Shown piece after piece: positions 52,984 to 63,374 of a stretch of DNA of 64,000 nucleotides. Every line of letters begins with the position of its first letter. Within the stretch, counting starts at the first letter, position 1. The notes under the pieces were generated by a model. The model had not been told where the DNA came from. It searched no databases and saw only the letters and a program-made list of their open reading frames with translations. The position numbers and the translations under genes were made by a program. Origin of the DNA: Tetraselmis striata (lineage: Eukaryota > Chlorophyta > Chlorodendrophyceae > Chlorodendrales > Chlorodendraceae); the NCBI GenBank assembly GCA_006384855.1, contig VCJN01000708.1, positions 248,001-312,000 of the forward strand, given 5' to 3'.

Positions 52984-55977
52984 TCAGCGCGCCACCCGAG
53001 CCAGCACAAACAGGTTGCCCTTGTCGTCGCGGCCTATCCGGTGCGTGGCGTCCACGTACGTCACCTCCAGCCAGCCCTGCGGGTTGAAGATGGCCAGCAG
53101 CATGTCGTAGTTCTTCGCAAAGATCTTCTGCAGCTGCGCGGGCTCCTGCCGGGACGCCAATGGGAAGGGAAGGTGAGTACTGGCAGGCAGGGGGGGGCCC
53201 TGCGCAGCCCTACCGGTACCTACAACCCAGCAGCCATGATCATCCCTTGCATGTCACGACCTGCTGATGATTCACATCGACTGTGGCCATCGATTGAATG
53301 GCGCTCATATTAATCATCGCCCTCTTCAATGAGCATGTTTGTGCGGGGTAAGCCGTAACGCCAACTTTTATGCGAACGCAGCACATCCATAAACGATGCA
53401 GCAGGATACAGCCTCGCATGCTCTACACATTGCTCAAACCCTAATCAAACGGGTCGCCCCTCACCGAAATGCGGAAAGCCCAGGTCGGAACGATGTGTCC
53501 CACGCTGCTCGAATAATTGATGGGAATTTAGGAGCACTCCTATATTTTCCAGATTAGTGGGCAATCCGTACTGATGCTCTTAAATGCCGCTGCAGATGAA
53601 GTACTGAGCCAATTGCTCCGACAGGGGCTTGACTGCTGGTGTCCCCGGACATGGCCTGGTGCATGGCAGAGGATGTGGGTCAGGAGGGGGGGGGGGGGGG
53701 GGGGGTGCACCAACGTAGACTCCTTGAACTCGATGTCCACGCGCGTGTCGGAGGCCGCCTTGTAGTTGGCAACGATGCGGAGGGAGCCACCGAAGTCGCC
53801 GAGTCCCGTCACGTTGAACTTCACCAGGTTCACCTGCGCAGGTGCAAGAGGGACCTCAGAGGGAGCGTCGGGGGCGGGGCGCCCTCTGCCACAGGAGGGC
53901 AGGCGGTCGGTGCTCGGTGGTACCACAGGGGCGCTGCGCCAGAGATGCCGGCGGAGCTTAGGCGGCCAGCTGGGATACTTGGCGGGAGGGGGCAGCGCAC
54001 CGCGGTGCACGCCTCTGTGTCGATGATCTGCAGCAGCTCAGAGATCTTCACAAACTCCCGCAGGCCGAGCTTGGTGCGCTTGGCGCCCTGTGAAAGACAG
54101 CAGCGCGGAGCACACCTTGACTTTGATGGAGCCCGCACTCGCTGGCACACTTTCAAACTGAGTCCATGACTTTGAAGGTTATCCTGTGTCCCGGAAGGTG
54201 CACATGTGGAATGTAGGTAGCGGCACTGGCACACCGCTATACTCTAGGCACTCTCAACAACTGATTACCAACGCGCACGCAAGGGAACCATCACGACACC
54301 CACGGCGCCGAGGCACCCTGTGTACCCGGTGGTGAGGGGACGAGCACAGGCTTGACAATGACTGGTGTCCGGTTGTACACATTGCTACAAGCGCGGCATT
54401 GCCAAGACACGCTGACACCCCTAGAATACTGAACTGTAATTACTGGGTTCTCCAGGATCACGCCATCTGGTACAGCATGCGAAGGCCCTCACAGGACGGC
54501 CACCACCGCCCTCCGAGTCCCGCGCTTGTCAGCCCCAACTCCCGGTCTATTCCGCGCGTCTCCGCAATGCGGGCGCAGCCTGGGCCACGCACGGTGATCT
54601 TGATCGTGGAGAAGAGCACCTCCCACTCGCCCGCGACGCACGCCGGGTCCGCCAGCGCATTTGGCGTGGGGTTGGCCGCCTCCAGCTGTTGCACCAGAGC
54701 CTCAATCTCCTGCCGCTTGGCCATCTGAGCGGCACACCCTCGCAGCGCTCAGCCGACAGCGTAGATGATGCTTTGAGGCATTTATTGGGGACAGATGCCC
54801 GCCAGAGGGGGGGGGGAGGGGGGGCTGGCTGCGCACCGGTACGCCAAAGATGCCTCGATCGGTGCCCTGCAGCGCGCCCACCAGCTGACCCTTCACCTCC
54901 TCCAGCGACGCAGTATCTACCGCCATCACCTGGAAAGGGCGCGGGGGGGAGGGGGGGGGGGTGTCAGCAGTGAATCGCGGCCCGCACAGGCGCCTGCCTG
55001 ATTGGCGTGTAACACAAAGCTGTAATCATCAGGGTGCTGAATGCCATCGTCCACCCGCGCCCAGATAGGAGCACAGCCGTCTACATGGTGGGGTAAGATA
55101 GCTGCCGGCTGGTGCCGGCTGTACGCCCGGCGCACAGATTCTGGGCACTGCTGGGAGCAGCGTACGGGTAATCATGATGATCTCCAGGTCCATTCAAATC
55201 AGCTCAACACTTCAGCTTGACGGGCCGTAACTTCAGCGTGACGCGGACGTAACCGCGCGAGCTGATGGAAGGCGATATATTGGACAGCTGCGACACTGAT
55301 CGTATCCTTGCGCTCAACAGGGATGCGAATAAGATCGTAAGTCAATAATCTCGGCCGTTCTGCAGTGCAGCAGCAACACGGAGCCGACGCCCTGACGAGC
55401 AGGACAGACCTTTCGTGGCCATTGTCAGGTGTTTTGATGGCAGATGTTAGGCAGCTATCCCTGCTTATTTGGGAGAATTCCCGCACTAAAGCCCCCACGT
55501 AGTTCAGTGGAATTAATTGTTGGAGTTCACTTGATGACGACTATAACGGAGCTGTCGCTTAGACAGGGCGTTCCCGGAAGGACTGCGGGAAAACCCGCCG
55601 TAGAGGTGCTGCAGCGGTTGCACTGTTATCCGCCCTGTCCCAGACGCGAAAAAGCAGCAACGCGGGAAACCGGCAGGGGCTCTCGGCTCTCGGCCGGGGG
55701 AGCCCGCATGCCGATGCGCGGCGGGGATCGGGCGGCAAAGACGCCCAGCTGTGACCCCACAGCGGCGTCACACCTGCGGCTGGGCCCTCCCCGAGCCCTG
55801 CGCCGCGACGAAGCGTGGTCCACTCCCGCGGGTGCCCAGTCGGTAGTTGGCCGCCGGCTGCGCGTGGGGGCGGCACGAGCGGGGCGCGAGCGAGTGCGGC
55901 GCCCGCCACCTCAACAGCGCGCCGCCGGGGGCGGGGCGCTGCGCGGTGCCCGCTAGGGGTGCGGTGGCGGCGGCCAT
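52984..55977 (-). CDS. plastid lipid-associated protein, PAP/fibrillin family
   Basis: Minus-strand exons 55977-55774, 54929-54837, 54724-54593, 54087-54001, 53833-53711 and 53145-52984 give about 266 residues, all in phase 0. Exon 1 (68 residues, Ala/Arg/Pro/Ser-rich, starting [10 protein letters not shown]) looks like a plastid transit peptide. The mature part shows the family order: GTDRGIFG, then [24 protein letters not shown], a beta-rich middle ([18 protein letters not shown]) and the C-terminal box [20 protein letters not shown] followed by DKGNLFVL, which is diagnostic. Fibrillins sit on plastoglobules and thylakoids, bind lipids, and help in stress protection and plastoquinone or carotenoid storage. 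The size is normal for the family. Poly-C/G runs are present in the introns. Confidence 0.87.
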
Positions 55978-57416
55978 CCAGACTATCACTATATGCAATA
56001 GGATTGCGACGGCTCCTCCTTCCACGAGACTGGGGAAAGGACTGCGAGTGACAAAGCGCATTCGCCACCCCCCCCCCCCCCCCCCCCCCCCTCCCCGCAG
56101 ACACGGGGTCAACAGTCATACAGCAGCGTCTGCCCGCCCGCCCGCGGCCGTTGCCAGAGTAGCGAGGTCCGCAGTCCGCGCGGGCTCCGAAATATTATTA
56201 ATACTAATCTCCCCGCCAGCATACTGACAGAAGAGCGAAACTATCCGAGATTCCCAGCCTTGAACTTGTGCGAGCATTCACGTATTGCGGACCTGTACCT
56301 GAGCTGGCATGTGAGCTGCTTACATGCTGTGGCGGAACATCCGCCACGATGCCCCGCGTCGCGGATTTAACGTACTACGTCGCAGTATATTACATGCAGT
56401 ATCGTCTGCCAGTCGTCGTCGCTAGCTACGATTATATACACCAGATTGCGCTGCTCCGCATGCTATGCAGGTACGGTACCCGTAGAGACCCCAAATGACG
56501 TCATCCGGGGATTGTAACGACCGATAACCTTGCTTATTAAGCCCTTGCACCCCGACCGTTACTCGTTTTTCGCCCTAGCGGGTCCCGCGACCTCATCAGT
56601 ACTTTACCACTTGACCCGTCATTTTCACTGCTGTATCGGCTACGTTCGCGCGGTACGGGTTAGTCGCGCCGCCTACTGCGGGATACGGACGGCTACCTGT
56701 AGTGGCTATGAGTATTCTCTATAGTCGTCGCGGCGCGCATCTGCTCACCTCTCCTGGCGCAGCGCCTAGCTACCATCGCGTCAGTGCGCGTACCCCGGCG
56801 TTTCTGGAGTAGCACTATACAGGAGGACGAACGGCGCCGTACAGGTAGTCGTAGTCGTAGTCGCGCGGCGCGTCTGCTCGCCCTCCCGGTGCTGCGCCTC
56901 GCTGCCATCGCGGCTGACTGGAGGTTGCCCCGACGTTTCTGGGGCGGGTACTTTCCCAAAGCTTTCTCAGGTGTGACTCCTCCCCACCCTAGCACGCACA
57001 CACACAGCAGCGCACACGGGGGACGGGGGACGCTCCTTCTTGTATAGTTGCACCGCGTGCCGCTGGATACGGACGATTACGGTACGCTAGTCGCTACTCG
57101 TATTCGCGTGGAACTGTCGGTACCGCCCCGGCGGGGGGCGCTGCACATCGTCACACCAGCGGTGCACCGCGCCCCTCGGCGACGGGTCGAGGCGCTCCTA
57201 GAGGGAACAGTATTTGCGTTTGAACCAGGGGATTCCTGCGACCCCTGATATGTGCGCTTTGCCGCACTGGATACTGTAGTCTCTAATCGCTAACAGCATG
57301 TACCGTGCCCGCGTGGCAGACCTGTTGGTGAACGCTCTCCTCGCTAGTGGTGCGGCTCGCGCACCGTGCACCTGCATCGTTCTAACCAGCGCGTTCTGTG
57401 CAGGGCCCTCCTTGGA
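55978..57416. other. intergenic; contains a diverged tandem duplication
   Basis: About 1.4 kb upstream of the fibrillin gene and of the terminal island. It starts with a C-run (about 56068-56091). No gene is supported. A duplicated segment lies at 56722-56945. Frames of moderate length are Arg-rich and arise from GC-rich triplets such as CGTAGT. Confidence 0.5.
56722..56945. repeat. diverged tandem duplication, unit about 95-100 bp
   Basis: Segments at about 56722-56815 and 56850-56945 align in the same orientation (shared GTCGCGCGGCGCG, CATCGCG, CCC(G)GCGTTTCTGG-type blocks), with many substitutions. The spacing is about 130 bp. Confidence 0.6.
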
Positions 57417-58091
57417 ATGAAACTATCTGATATTTCACTCCACGTAGACGTGGAACATGTTCGTTCAGTACTCAATTTGAGTCCTGAACGTAATCCGGAC
57501 TTGGGCGAGGTCATACGCCTTCTTCGCGGGGAGCGGGGAAAGGCGAAAAAGTCTGAGACTGCGTCCATTGATGGCGCCTTACTACCTTGCATGCAACAAA
57601 TGTATGCATCTGGTTTGCTTGTTGACGCTGCACCGAACTTCATTCCTCCAAGTCAATATGACGTGCTGGTCACCGACATATGTGAAGAAGACTTGAAGTC
57701 TGTATGCATCGAGCTTGGGCAGGAGTACCTTTCTGTTCGAGAGAACAAAGCGGGATTTCCGCTATCCGGACTGTTCTACGGAAGCAATCATCGATTGTTT
57801 GTTTGTCTGCCAGTTGAAAAGAGGAACATCGAGCTCAATGTGCCGTTTCTGATCGATACTGGGGCACCGTATACATATGTGACAGGATATGTATTTGAAA
57901 AACTGGGTTACGTAGAAAATTGCCCATCTTCCGCCACCATACATGTGAATGATACTGGAATGAATGTCAACCTGTCTGTTGGCCACTTTAAAAATGTTAA
58001 TTTGTTGGGCCAAGACTTTTTTCTTTACGCTCAATTAACATTATCGGTAGACTATACCGAGCGCACTGTTATCATTTCAAAGTGCATTTAG
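57417..58091 (+). CDS. retropepsin-like aspartic protease domain protein
   Basis: Single open frame from ATG 57417 to TAG, 224 residues, lower in GC than the host genes. The C-terminal half matches a clan AA aspartic protease half-domain: hydrophobic-hydrophobic-D-T-G (FLIDTGAPYTYV, D147) and the second box NLLGQDFF (195-202), as in Gag-Pol or DDI-type retropepsins. Such enzymes act as homodimers. The N-terminal 130 residues are unknown, helical and acidic, with no Gag, RT or ubiquitin-like pattern. No LTR or polymerase lies beside it. A CTTCTGTGCAG just upstream could be a splice acceptor, so a 5' exon is possible. It could be a domesticated retroelement protease or a viral gene. Confidence 0.65.
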   Translation: MKLSDISLHVDVEHVRSVLNLSPERNPDLGEVIRLLRGERGKAKKSETASIDGALLPCMQQMYASGLLVDAAPNFIPPSQYDVLVTDICEEDLKSVCIELGQEYLSVRENKAGFPLSGLFYGSNHRLFVCLPVEKRNIELNVPFLIDTGAPYTYVTGYVFEKLGYVENCPSSATIHVNDTGMNVNLSVGHFKNVNLLGQDFFLYAQLTLSVDYTERTVIISKCI

Positions 58092-58815
58092 AACTATTTG
58101 TTATGTATTTGATTTACCTGAAGCTGCGCGTGCAAGATGATGACCTCAGTGGGTGCGCATACCCAGAGCTGGTGCCCCTCCTGCTGGACCCCTCCCTGGC
58201 CCACTACGGTGAGTTGGTGGACAGGCGGGCGAACAGAGGGTGCGCCAGAAAGGATCTCCACATACACACGCTCATTTGACGGCGCCCTCTCCTCGCAGAA
58301 CCCCCCGTTCCAGACGAGCCCCCAGCGACGCGATCGAAGGACTCTGTGTTGCGCGCCGCCGCTAGCGGCTGAACGGAGGTCTCATACGCGCCTCAGATTA
58401 GCGCTGGTTTTTGTCGGTACCGCTCTTTGACGCTGCGCGCGCCGGGATACGGAGCGCTCCTGCAGTCGCTACCCGTTGGCTGTAGTCGCTAGTAGCGTGC
58501 TGTCGGTTCGCGACGGGATCTGCCGGCAACGCTTGTCTCACCGGTGATGGTCCGCCGCCATCGCTTAGGTACTGCTGTCGGAGGCATTTCTGCTGTCGGG
58601 GACGTTTTCTGGACTGGCACTTGCCTGCCTAAACGGAGACTGTGGGTGGGGGGTCCGACAGGGCGCGTGCCGTCGCGCCTCCGTTCCCTTCAGATCTATT
58701 GTGAGTATCGCATCTCTGCCATTACGTAGCTTGAACCCCCATCCGGTGTTGCTGATCTCTGGCGAACCTCCTGCGCTTCAGATCTACGAGTTTTTTTTGT
58801 TCACCGTCCGCAAGA
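58092..58815. other. intergenic with leader-like repeat copy A
   Basis: About 720 nt between the protease and the LRAT-like gene. It contains 58342-58430, which resembles 60506-60590. Frames are short and no gene is seen. Confidence 0.5.
58342..58430 (+). repeat. dispersed leader-like repeat, copy A
   Basis: Shares CTCTGTGTT, AGCGGCTGAACGG, AGCGCTGGTT and TGTCGGTACCGCTC, in the same order and spacing, with 60506-60590. Both copies lie a few hundred bases upstream of an intronless frame, so they may be a duplicated promoter or 5' region. Confidence 0.65.
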
Positions 58816-59430
58816 ATGAGCTCAGTCATAGAGCAAGTGATTGCAGCCCTACAGAAGGCGTTCGAGGCAGACACCACATTTGATCTTCTACAAAAGATGC
58901 TCAGGGGAATGGAAACTGCTGATTTTTATCCTGACCATACTACCGAGCTTCTTGTCACTCCAGAGGATGTGGGAGTTTTCGAAATTGTTTCGAAAGCTCA
59001 GCGGGGCGATCAGATTGTGGTCCAGTGGAAGTCCATCAACGATGGCGAAGTGGACATTGCGCCCCACTTTGGTATTTTTGCAGGAATGGATGAGCACAAA
59101 TTACCGTGGATGATAGACATGTGTCCTACATCTGATACAAGAAGTACGTACGTGAAACGAATCACTCTGGAGGATTTTCTGTCCCACGAGAATCGTTCCT
59201 TATATAAGTTAGGTATTGTCAGACATCTCACAGCATTCGAGAAAGAATTCTCTGCATCTCTCGCCGAAGCCTTTGCCAATCTTCCTGTGGACCAGCAACC
59301 GGCTTACCATTTTTTTGGACGTAATTGTGAAGTGTTCAGCTATTTCTGTCGGACAGGAAGGTGCGTGGATGTGAGTTGCCATAATTGGAGTGCGACTTTG
59401 AGTCCATTTGCGCACTTACGTGGCCCTTGA
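58816..59430 (+). CDS. LRAT / NlpC-P60-like protein
   Basis: Intronless 204-residue frame starting at ATG 58816, with lower GC than neighbours. GDQIVVQWKS, then APHFGIFAGMDE with His84, and a later FFGRNCEVFSYFCRTG with Cys171, match the permuted NlpC/P60 fold of the LRAT family (H-box followed by the NCEHF-type catalytic Cys box). LRAT-type proteins are thiol acyltransferases or phospholipases; related proteins also occur in large DNA viruses and in bacteria. The usual His after NCE is Val here (NCEVF), a change that may matter less than the catalytic Cys. There is no membrane anchor at the C-terminus. Substrate unknown. Confidence 0.65.
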   Translation: MSSVIEQVIAALQKAFEADTTFDLLQKMLRGMETADFYPDHTTELLVTPEDVGVFEIVSKAQRGDQIVVQWKSINDGEVDIAPHFGIFAGMDEHKLPWMIDMCPTSDTRSTYVKRITLEDFLSHENRSLYKLGIVRHLTAFEKEFSASLAEAFANLPVDQQPAYHFFGRNCEVFSYFCRTGRCVDVSCHNWSATLSPFAHLRGP

Positions 59431-59613
59431 TACGCAGGTCTCTGCCGCAGGTCTCCGTCCAAGAATGGCGCAACTTGTTGTGGTGCAAGTGTTGTGCGCG
59501 CAGACTGTCCATGCATGCACCGCACCCGTGCCACTCTTTTCCGCGAAGAAACGTAAGCGAACGATTGAGAGTGTGCCGCATTGCGCGTTTGCTACGCAAG
59601 GCCGTTTATTGCG

Positions 59614-60165
59614 ATGGCGCTGAAGGCGGTGGAGCTGTTCGCCGACCTCAACGTAGACCCGGTACGGGCGGGCAGCGTCGCGGGCAACATGTGGTGGCTC
59701 GACCCCGTCATCCCGGAGGGTCCGCCGATCCCATTGGTCGTCCGCGTGAGGGTGGTCAAGGCGCATAGATCCCTCGTGGGTTTGTACGTCGGCGAGCTGA
59801 TGAAGGAGCTGGAGCGAAGAGGCGTCGAGGGTTGCATCGGCGCGCGCGTTTCAGATCGCACCGGTCCGGAGGGGGACACCACAACCAACTCCACAAACGT
59901 CGTGTTCGCGCGCGGCGCGACGTACACCTGCTACCGGTTTCCGAACCCTGGGATGCTACCGAAATTGTGGGCGCGCCATCGGGCGGCGTCGGCGGTCCAG
60001 CGGTGGTGGCGCCGGGGGCGCTTCCGCCGGGAGAAGGCGCGGTTCGTCCGCGCGGACGACCTCATGTTCGAGTCGGGCGACCCCGGACCGCTGCCGCTCC
60101 ACCTGGTGCAGCGCGTGCTGAGCGAAGCGCTGGCGGCGCGGCTCCGAGAACGATGGGGTCACTGA
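59614..60165 (+). CDS. hypothetical basic protein, 183 residues
   Basis: ATG at 59614 (MALKAVELFADL), ending at TGA. Strong GC-rich codon bias, unlike the LRAT-like gene before it. A beta-rich first half (PLVVRVRVVKAHRSLVGLYV) is followed by a Trp/Arg segment ASAVQRWWRRGRFRREKARF that resembles an IQ-type helix, and a C-terminal helix (LVQRVLSEALAARLRERW). No family recognised. No introns evident. Confidence 0.55.
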   Translation: MALKAVELFADLNVDPVRAGSVAGNMWWLDPVIPEGPPIPLVVRVRVVKAHRSLVGLYVGELMKELERRGVEGCIGARVSDRTGPEGDTTTNSTNVVFARGATYTCYRFPNPGMLPKLWARHRAASAVQRWWRRGRFRREKARFVRADDLMFESGDPGPLPLHLVQRVLSEALAARLRERWGH

Positions 60166-60700
60166 GATCGCAGCCCGCGCCCGCCAATCACCCAAACTCG
60201 GCTCGAGCGTACACGCAAAACTGGAGCGAAGACTTTTACGGCTTTGAATGCACCTCCTCCGAGGCGTGATCACACCCGAGAATGCCCCTTAATACCTCAT
60301 TACAGTCTTTCCCAAAAATAATAGCGACTGGCAGCACGGTAGACCCTCCTCAGCCCGTAGAAGACGTTGTCATGCAGCAATTTGGCGGCTTTGACACCGA
60401 GTAGAAGTGTAAACACATTCCAAACACCCTTTGTTCGCCCTCACTGTTCCCTCTCCTCACATAACCCCTCGTTTCGGGCGCGCGCCCAGCTATGTGACAG
60501 GAGGCCTCTGTGTTGGGCGTGCGCCGCGAGCGGCTGAACGGCGTGTTGCGGTTCAGGTGAGCGCTGGTTGTGTCGGTACCGCTCGTTTCGCTGTCGGTTG
60601 TATGGGCGGGAGCGTTTCTGGGTGGCACGCACGACCACACCAGCTAAGTAACCTGACTTTCTCATGACAGGTAGCGCCTGGACTAGCGGTTGTTGCGAGT
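60166..60700. other. intergenic with leader-like repeat copy B
   Basis: Short AT-richer stretch followed by GC-rich sequence. It includes 60506-60590, the second copy of the leader-like repeat. No gene seen. Confidence 0.5.
60506..60590 (+). repeat. dispersed leader-like repeat, copy B
   Basis: Counterpart of 58342-58430, lying about 110 bases upstream of the frame that begins at 60701. Confidence 0.65.
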
Positions 60701-61867
60701 ATGGACTTCATTGCCCCAATACCAAACACCGTCGTCGCTGAAGCAACGCGCCCAAATGGGTGTTTTTTATTACAAAACTGTTGTCAGAACTCGATGGACT
60801 TGATCCCAACACGCTGCCTCGGTATCTTTCCAGGGGGGCTCATACGCCCCACTTTGTGCAACCGCTTACTTGCAGCAAGCGGGCACCCTCTATACTCAAA
60901 AGGACGATACCCTGACCCTCAATGGTACTGCACAATTTTGCGCATTTGTGAAAGGGTTTCTCAAACTCCGGCGCGGCGGCAATTGGTCCGCACCGTGGGA
61001 CAAACAATGATGTCACACGACCTGTTGAGGCAAGATGTTCATGGTGTCATGACAGCCTGTGTCAGATTTTTTGCCCTATGTACCCTTCCTGGCGACTCCG
61101 AGACAGTTCCTATTGTCATCCTTGGTGTGGTTTGAACGCTAGGCCCTGACCAACTCCGACATCACAACTTCCAGACATTATGCATCAAGTTGATGTCACT
61201 TCCTGGTGTTCTAGGACACAGCTCCACAGGCAGCACCATACGTGATTTGTTCAGACGTATCACAAAGGACAACATGGCCATCGATGTACTTCAAGATTTC
61301 TCTACCAGTTTGGCATCCCTTCTGGACAATGAAGTTGTACTGCAAGTCATCAACGATCTTTGTGGCTATAACATCTCGCTTCCGGATTGCCCTAAATGGG
61401 TTGTTTTTGTTGCAAAACTGGTGATACGTAGCCAGCGTCCGCCTGCGGACTTACAGTGGGATGTCCTCAAAGTCCTGGACGTTTTCGCATCCACTCAATC
61501 GAATTTCACTGCTTTCATTAACGAGCTTATTTCATGTGATCCGGTACATGGTGATCTCATCCTAGATTTGATGCAGGAAATGACTAGCCAGGAAAGAGAG
61601 TTTGTAGGCACAACTTCATCGTACGCTTCCTTCACAATTACTACAAGACATGTGACGAATTGGGCGACGAGAATGCAATACGCAAACTATAGCTTTACAC
61701 TGGAGAAAATGTGTGAAATTTTGCTAGCAATGATGCGTCGTTGCCGCACCGAACTAGACTTTCAGTCGTTGTTTCCTCCAGAGCACCAGCTCAGAACTAG
61801 GAGACGTGATGCTAGTCACGCAGGCCATAGATGCTGTAAATCGATAGCCGCATATTTGTATTTGTGA
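60701..61867 (+). pseudogene. unknown protein gene split by one in-frame TGA
   Basis: Two frames, 60701-61135 and 61136-61867, lie in the same register and are separated only by TGA 61133-61135. The codons just after the stop still read as protein (LGPDQLRHHNFQTLCIKL). The second part alone has MSLPGVLGHSSTG..., VLQDFSTSLASLL, CPKWVVFVAKLV and NFTAFINELIS, a helical unknown. Near 60,750 a different frame reads APKWVFFITKLLSELDGL, which resembles the CPKWVVFVAKLV segment, suggesting an internal repeat and a frameshift (a G6 run at 60833-60838 is a candidate). Either a decaying gene, a recoded TGA, or two genes. No family recognised. Confidence 0.5.
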
Positions 61868-62145
61868 TACTTTGTGAAGTATTGACTCGCCGCGTTTCAT
61901 GTGGTAGCTGTGACACGGCGATTAACCACCCGTGACTGTGGCTACGGCTGGCGCCGTCGCGATAGGGGCGTGTGTCTGTCGACATATAGTTAAACTACAT
62001 TTCGGAATTTGTGGGACACCCCCGTTTCGACGGTAACTATATTCAACAAGCATGTGATCCACTTGGGTGATCCACACCATGATACACTCATGCAAGCTGC
62101 CCTAAACGCTCGTCCGGGCGCCACTGTAATATGGTGTCATCATGT
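61868..62145. other. short spacer
   Basis: Contains CATGTGGTAGCTGTGAC (61898-61914). A similar string, GTGTGGTAGCTGTGAC, occurs at 63926-63941 near the window end. No gene. Confidence 0.5.
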
Positions 62146-62599
62146 ATGAGCGATAGCAGCGTTCTCCACCGCGTGGACCCTCCTCTGAGATGGAAAAGTG
62201 ACAGAATTAAGGCAAAGGGCCCAGATGGACACGTAAAAAATCTGCCAAGTGGAGATGGCAAAACGACACTCCATGTTCTTTCATGCGGACCAGACGGTGT
62301 TTCAGTTTGAAAAAACTAATCCGATAGAGACGATGGAGAAGATTGTGAGTGTTGAGATTAAGATTCTAAAAATTCAAGATATCATGGCCTCTCACGGAAT
62401 CGACAACCCGGGTCATCCGTCCTCTTTGATGATTGAGCTCCCGGGAATCGGGAAGGTTTCCTTTTTTGATGCATACATGTGGCACAGGTCGGTATTGCAG
62501 TCGTATAGCAAGGAGTGGACAAGGGCACGATTGATAAGCGGATTCGAGTACATACAGGAGTACATGGAAGAGTTTGAGATAACTGTGTTTGGAAAATAA
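62146..62599 (+). CDS. hypothetical protein, two overlapping candidate frames
   Basis: The main frame starts at ATG 62255 (MAKRHSMFFHADQ) and ends at TAA 62597-62599: 114 residues, acidic, with IMASHGIDNPGHPSSLMIEL and GFEYIQEYMEEFEITVFGK. A second frame starts at ATG 62146 (MSDSSVLHRVDPPLRW) and ends at TGA 62308-62310, overlapping the first by about 55 bases. The two may be one protein joined by a frameshift, or only the longer may be real. No family recognised. Confidence 0.45.
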
Positions 62600-62758
62600 A
62601 CGAAATTATGTATATCGCCACGTCATCTCGGTGGATACATCGCCACGTCATCCCGCGTCCCCGCGCGACATAGGACAACGCGGCAACGGACAGCGCGGCA
62701 ACAGACCGCGTCCGTGAAGACACCCGCCACACCCCAGCGGGGCGGTAGAGACGGGGAG

Positions 62759-63373
62759 ATGGCGCGCGGGGAGGTGCTCTCCGCGGATGGCACGCCGCTC
62801 CACTGCGCCGCGGCGTCCGCCGCGCTGTTCATGTACGGGTTCAAGCCGGGGACGGCCCGCTTTCCGCTGAGGTGCACTCGCACGGGAAAGGTGAGCAAGG
62901 TTACCGCCGGCAAGTGTAGCACGTGCGAGGCGGCGCTGGTCGGCCGACGCGACATGTATTGCGCGGGGTGCGAGACGGCCGCGTACTGCTCGCGCGAGTG
63001 CCAGGCGTCGCACTGGAGATCTGGCGGACACAAGGCGGTGTGCCGGGCCTTCGGGGAAAATCTTCTGTCCCTCCACCGGGTGCGCCGCGAGTGGGTAAAC
63101 GAGATCGGGAGCGGCAATCGAGTTTTCACCTGCACGAATGTGCCGTGTAGCGTCTGCGGCGCAAACCCGAGCGAGAGGTGGTGCGCGCTATGCCCCGGCG
63201 GGTTCTGTGTCTCGTGTTTCCCGGGAGGCGAGCGCCCCGCGGGGCACGCCGGTCAGTGCTTTAGGAGCGGCCTTGAGCTCAAGGACACCCTGAGGAAGCT
63301 GGGACGTCCCGAGAACGAAATAGCGTCGGTGCCAGTCGTGGAGGTGTTTCGTGTGCACATCTGCAGGGGTTAG
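62759..63373 (+). CDS. MYND zinc-finger plus B-box-like zinc protein
   Basis: ATG at 62759 (MARGEVLSADG), 204 residues, GC-rich. The MYND finger at 53-95 has all eight ligands in order: C53-x2-C56, C68-x2-C71, C77-x3-C81, H91-x3-C95 (seen as CSTC, CAGC, YCSREC, GHKAVC). A second Cys/His cluster at 130-167 (CSVC, CALC, CVSC, then H163 and C167) has B-box-like spacing. MYND domains bind proline-rich partners. An N-terminal DGTPLHCAAAS segment hints at one ankyrin-like helix. The stop (63371-63373) is one base from the stop of the opposing frame. No intron seen. Confidence 0.68.
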   Translation: MARGEVLSADGTPLHCAAASAALFMYGFKPGTARFPLRCTRTGKVSKVTAGKCSTCEAALVGRRDMYCAGCETAAYCSRECQASHWRSGGHKAVCRAFGENLLSLHRVRREWVNEIGSGNRVFTCTNVPCSVCGANPSERWCALCPGGFCVSCFPGGERPAGHAGQCFRSGLELKDTLRKLGRPENEIASVPVVEVFRVHICRG

Positions 63374-63374
63374 T

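Noticed and set aside
59428-59556. readthrough of the LRAT-like gene stop TGA
   Set aside because: The downstream in-frame sequence is Cys/Arg-rich and reaches a TAA after about 41 codons without recognisable conservation, so it was not counted as a third recoding case.
60166-60273. extension of the 183-residue protein past its TGA
   Set aside because: The following codons lack a matching register with protein-like content; the stop looks genuine.
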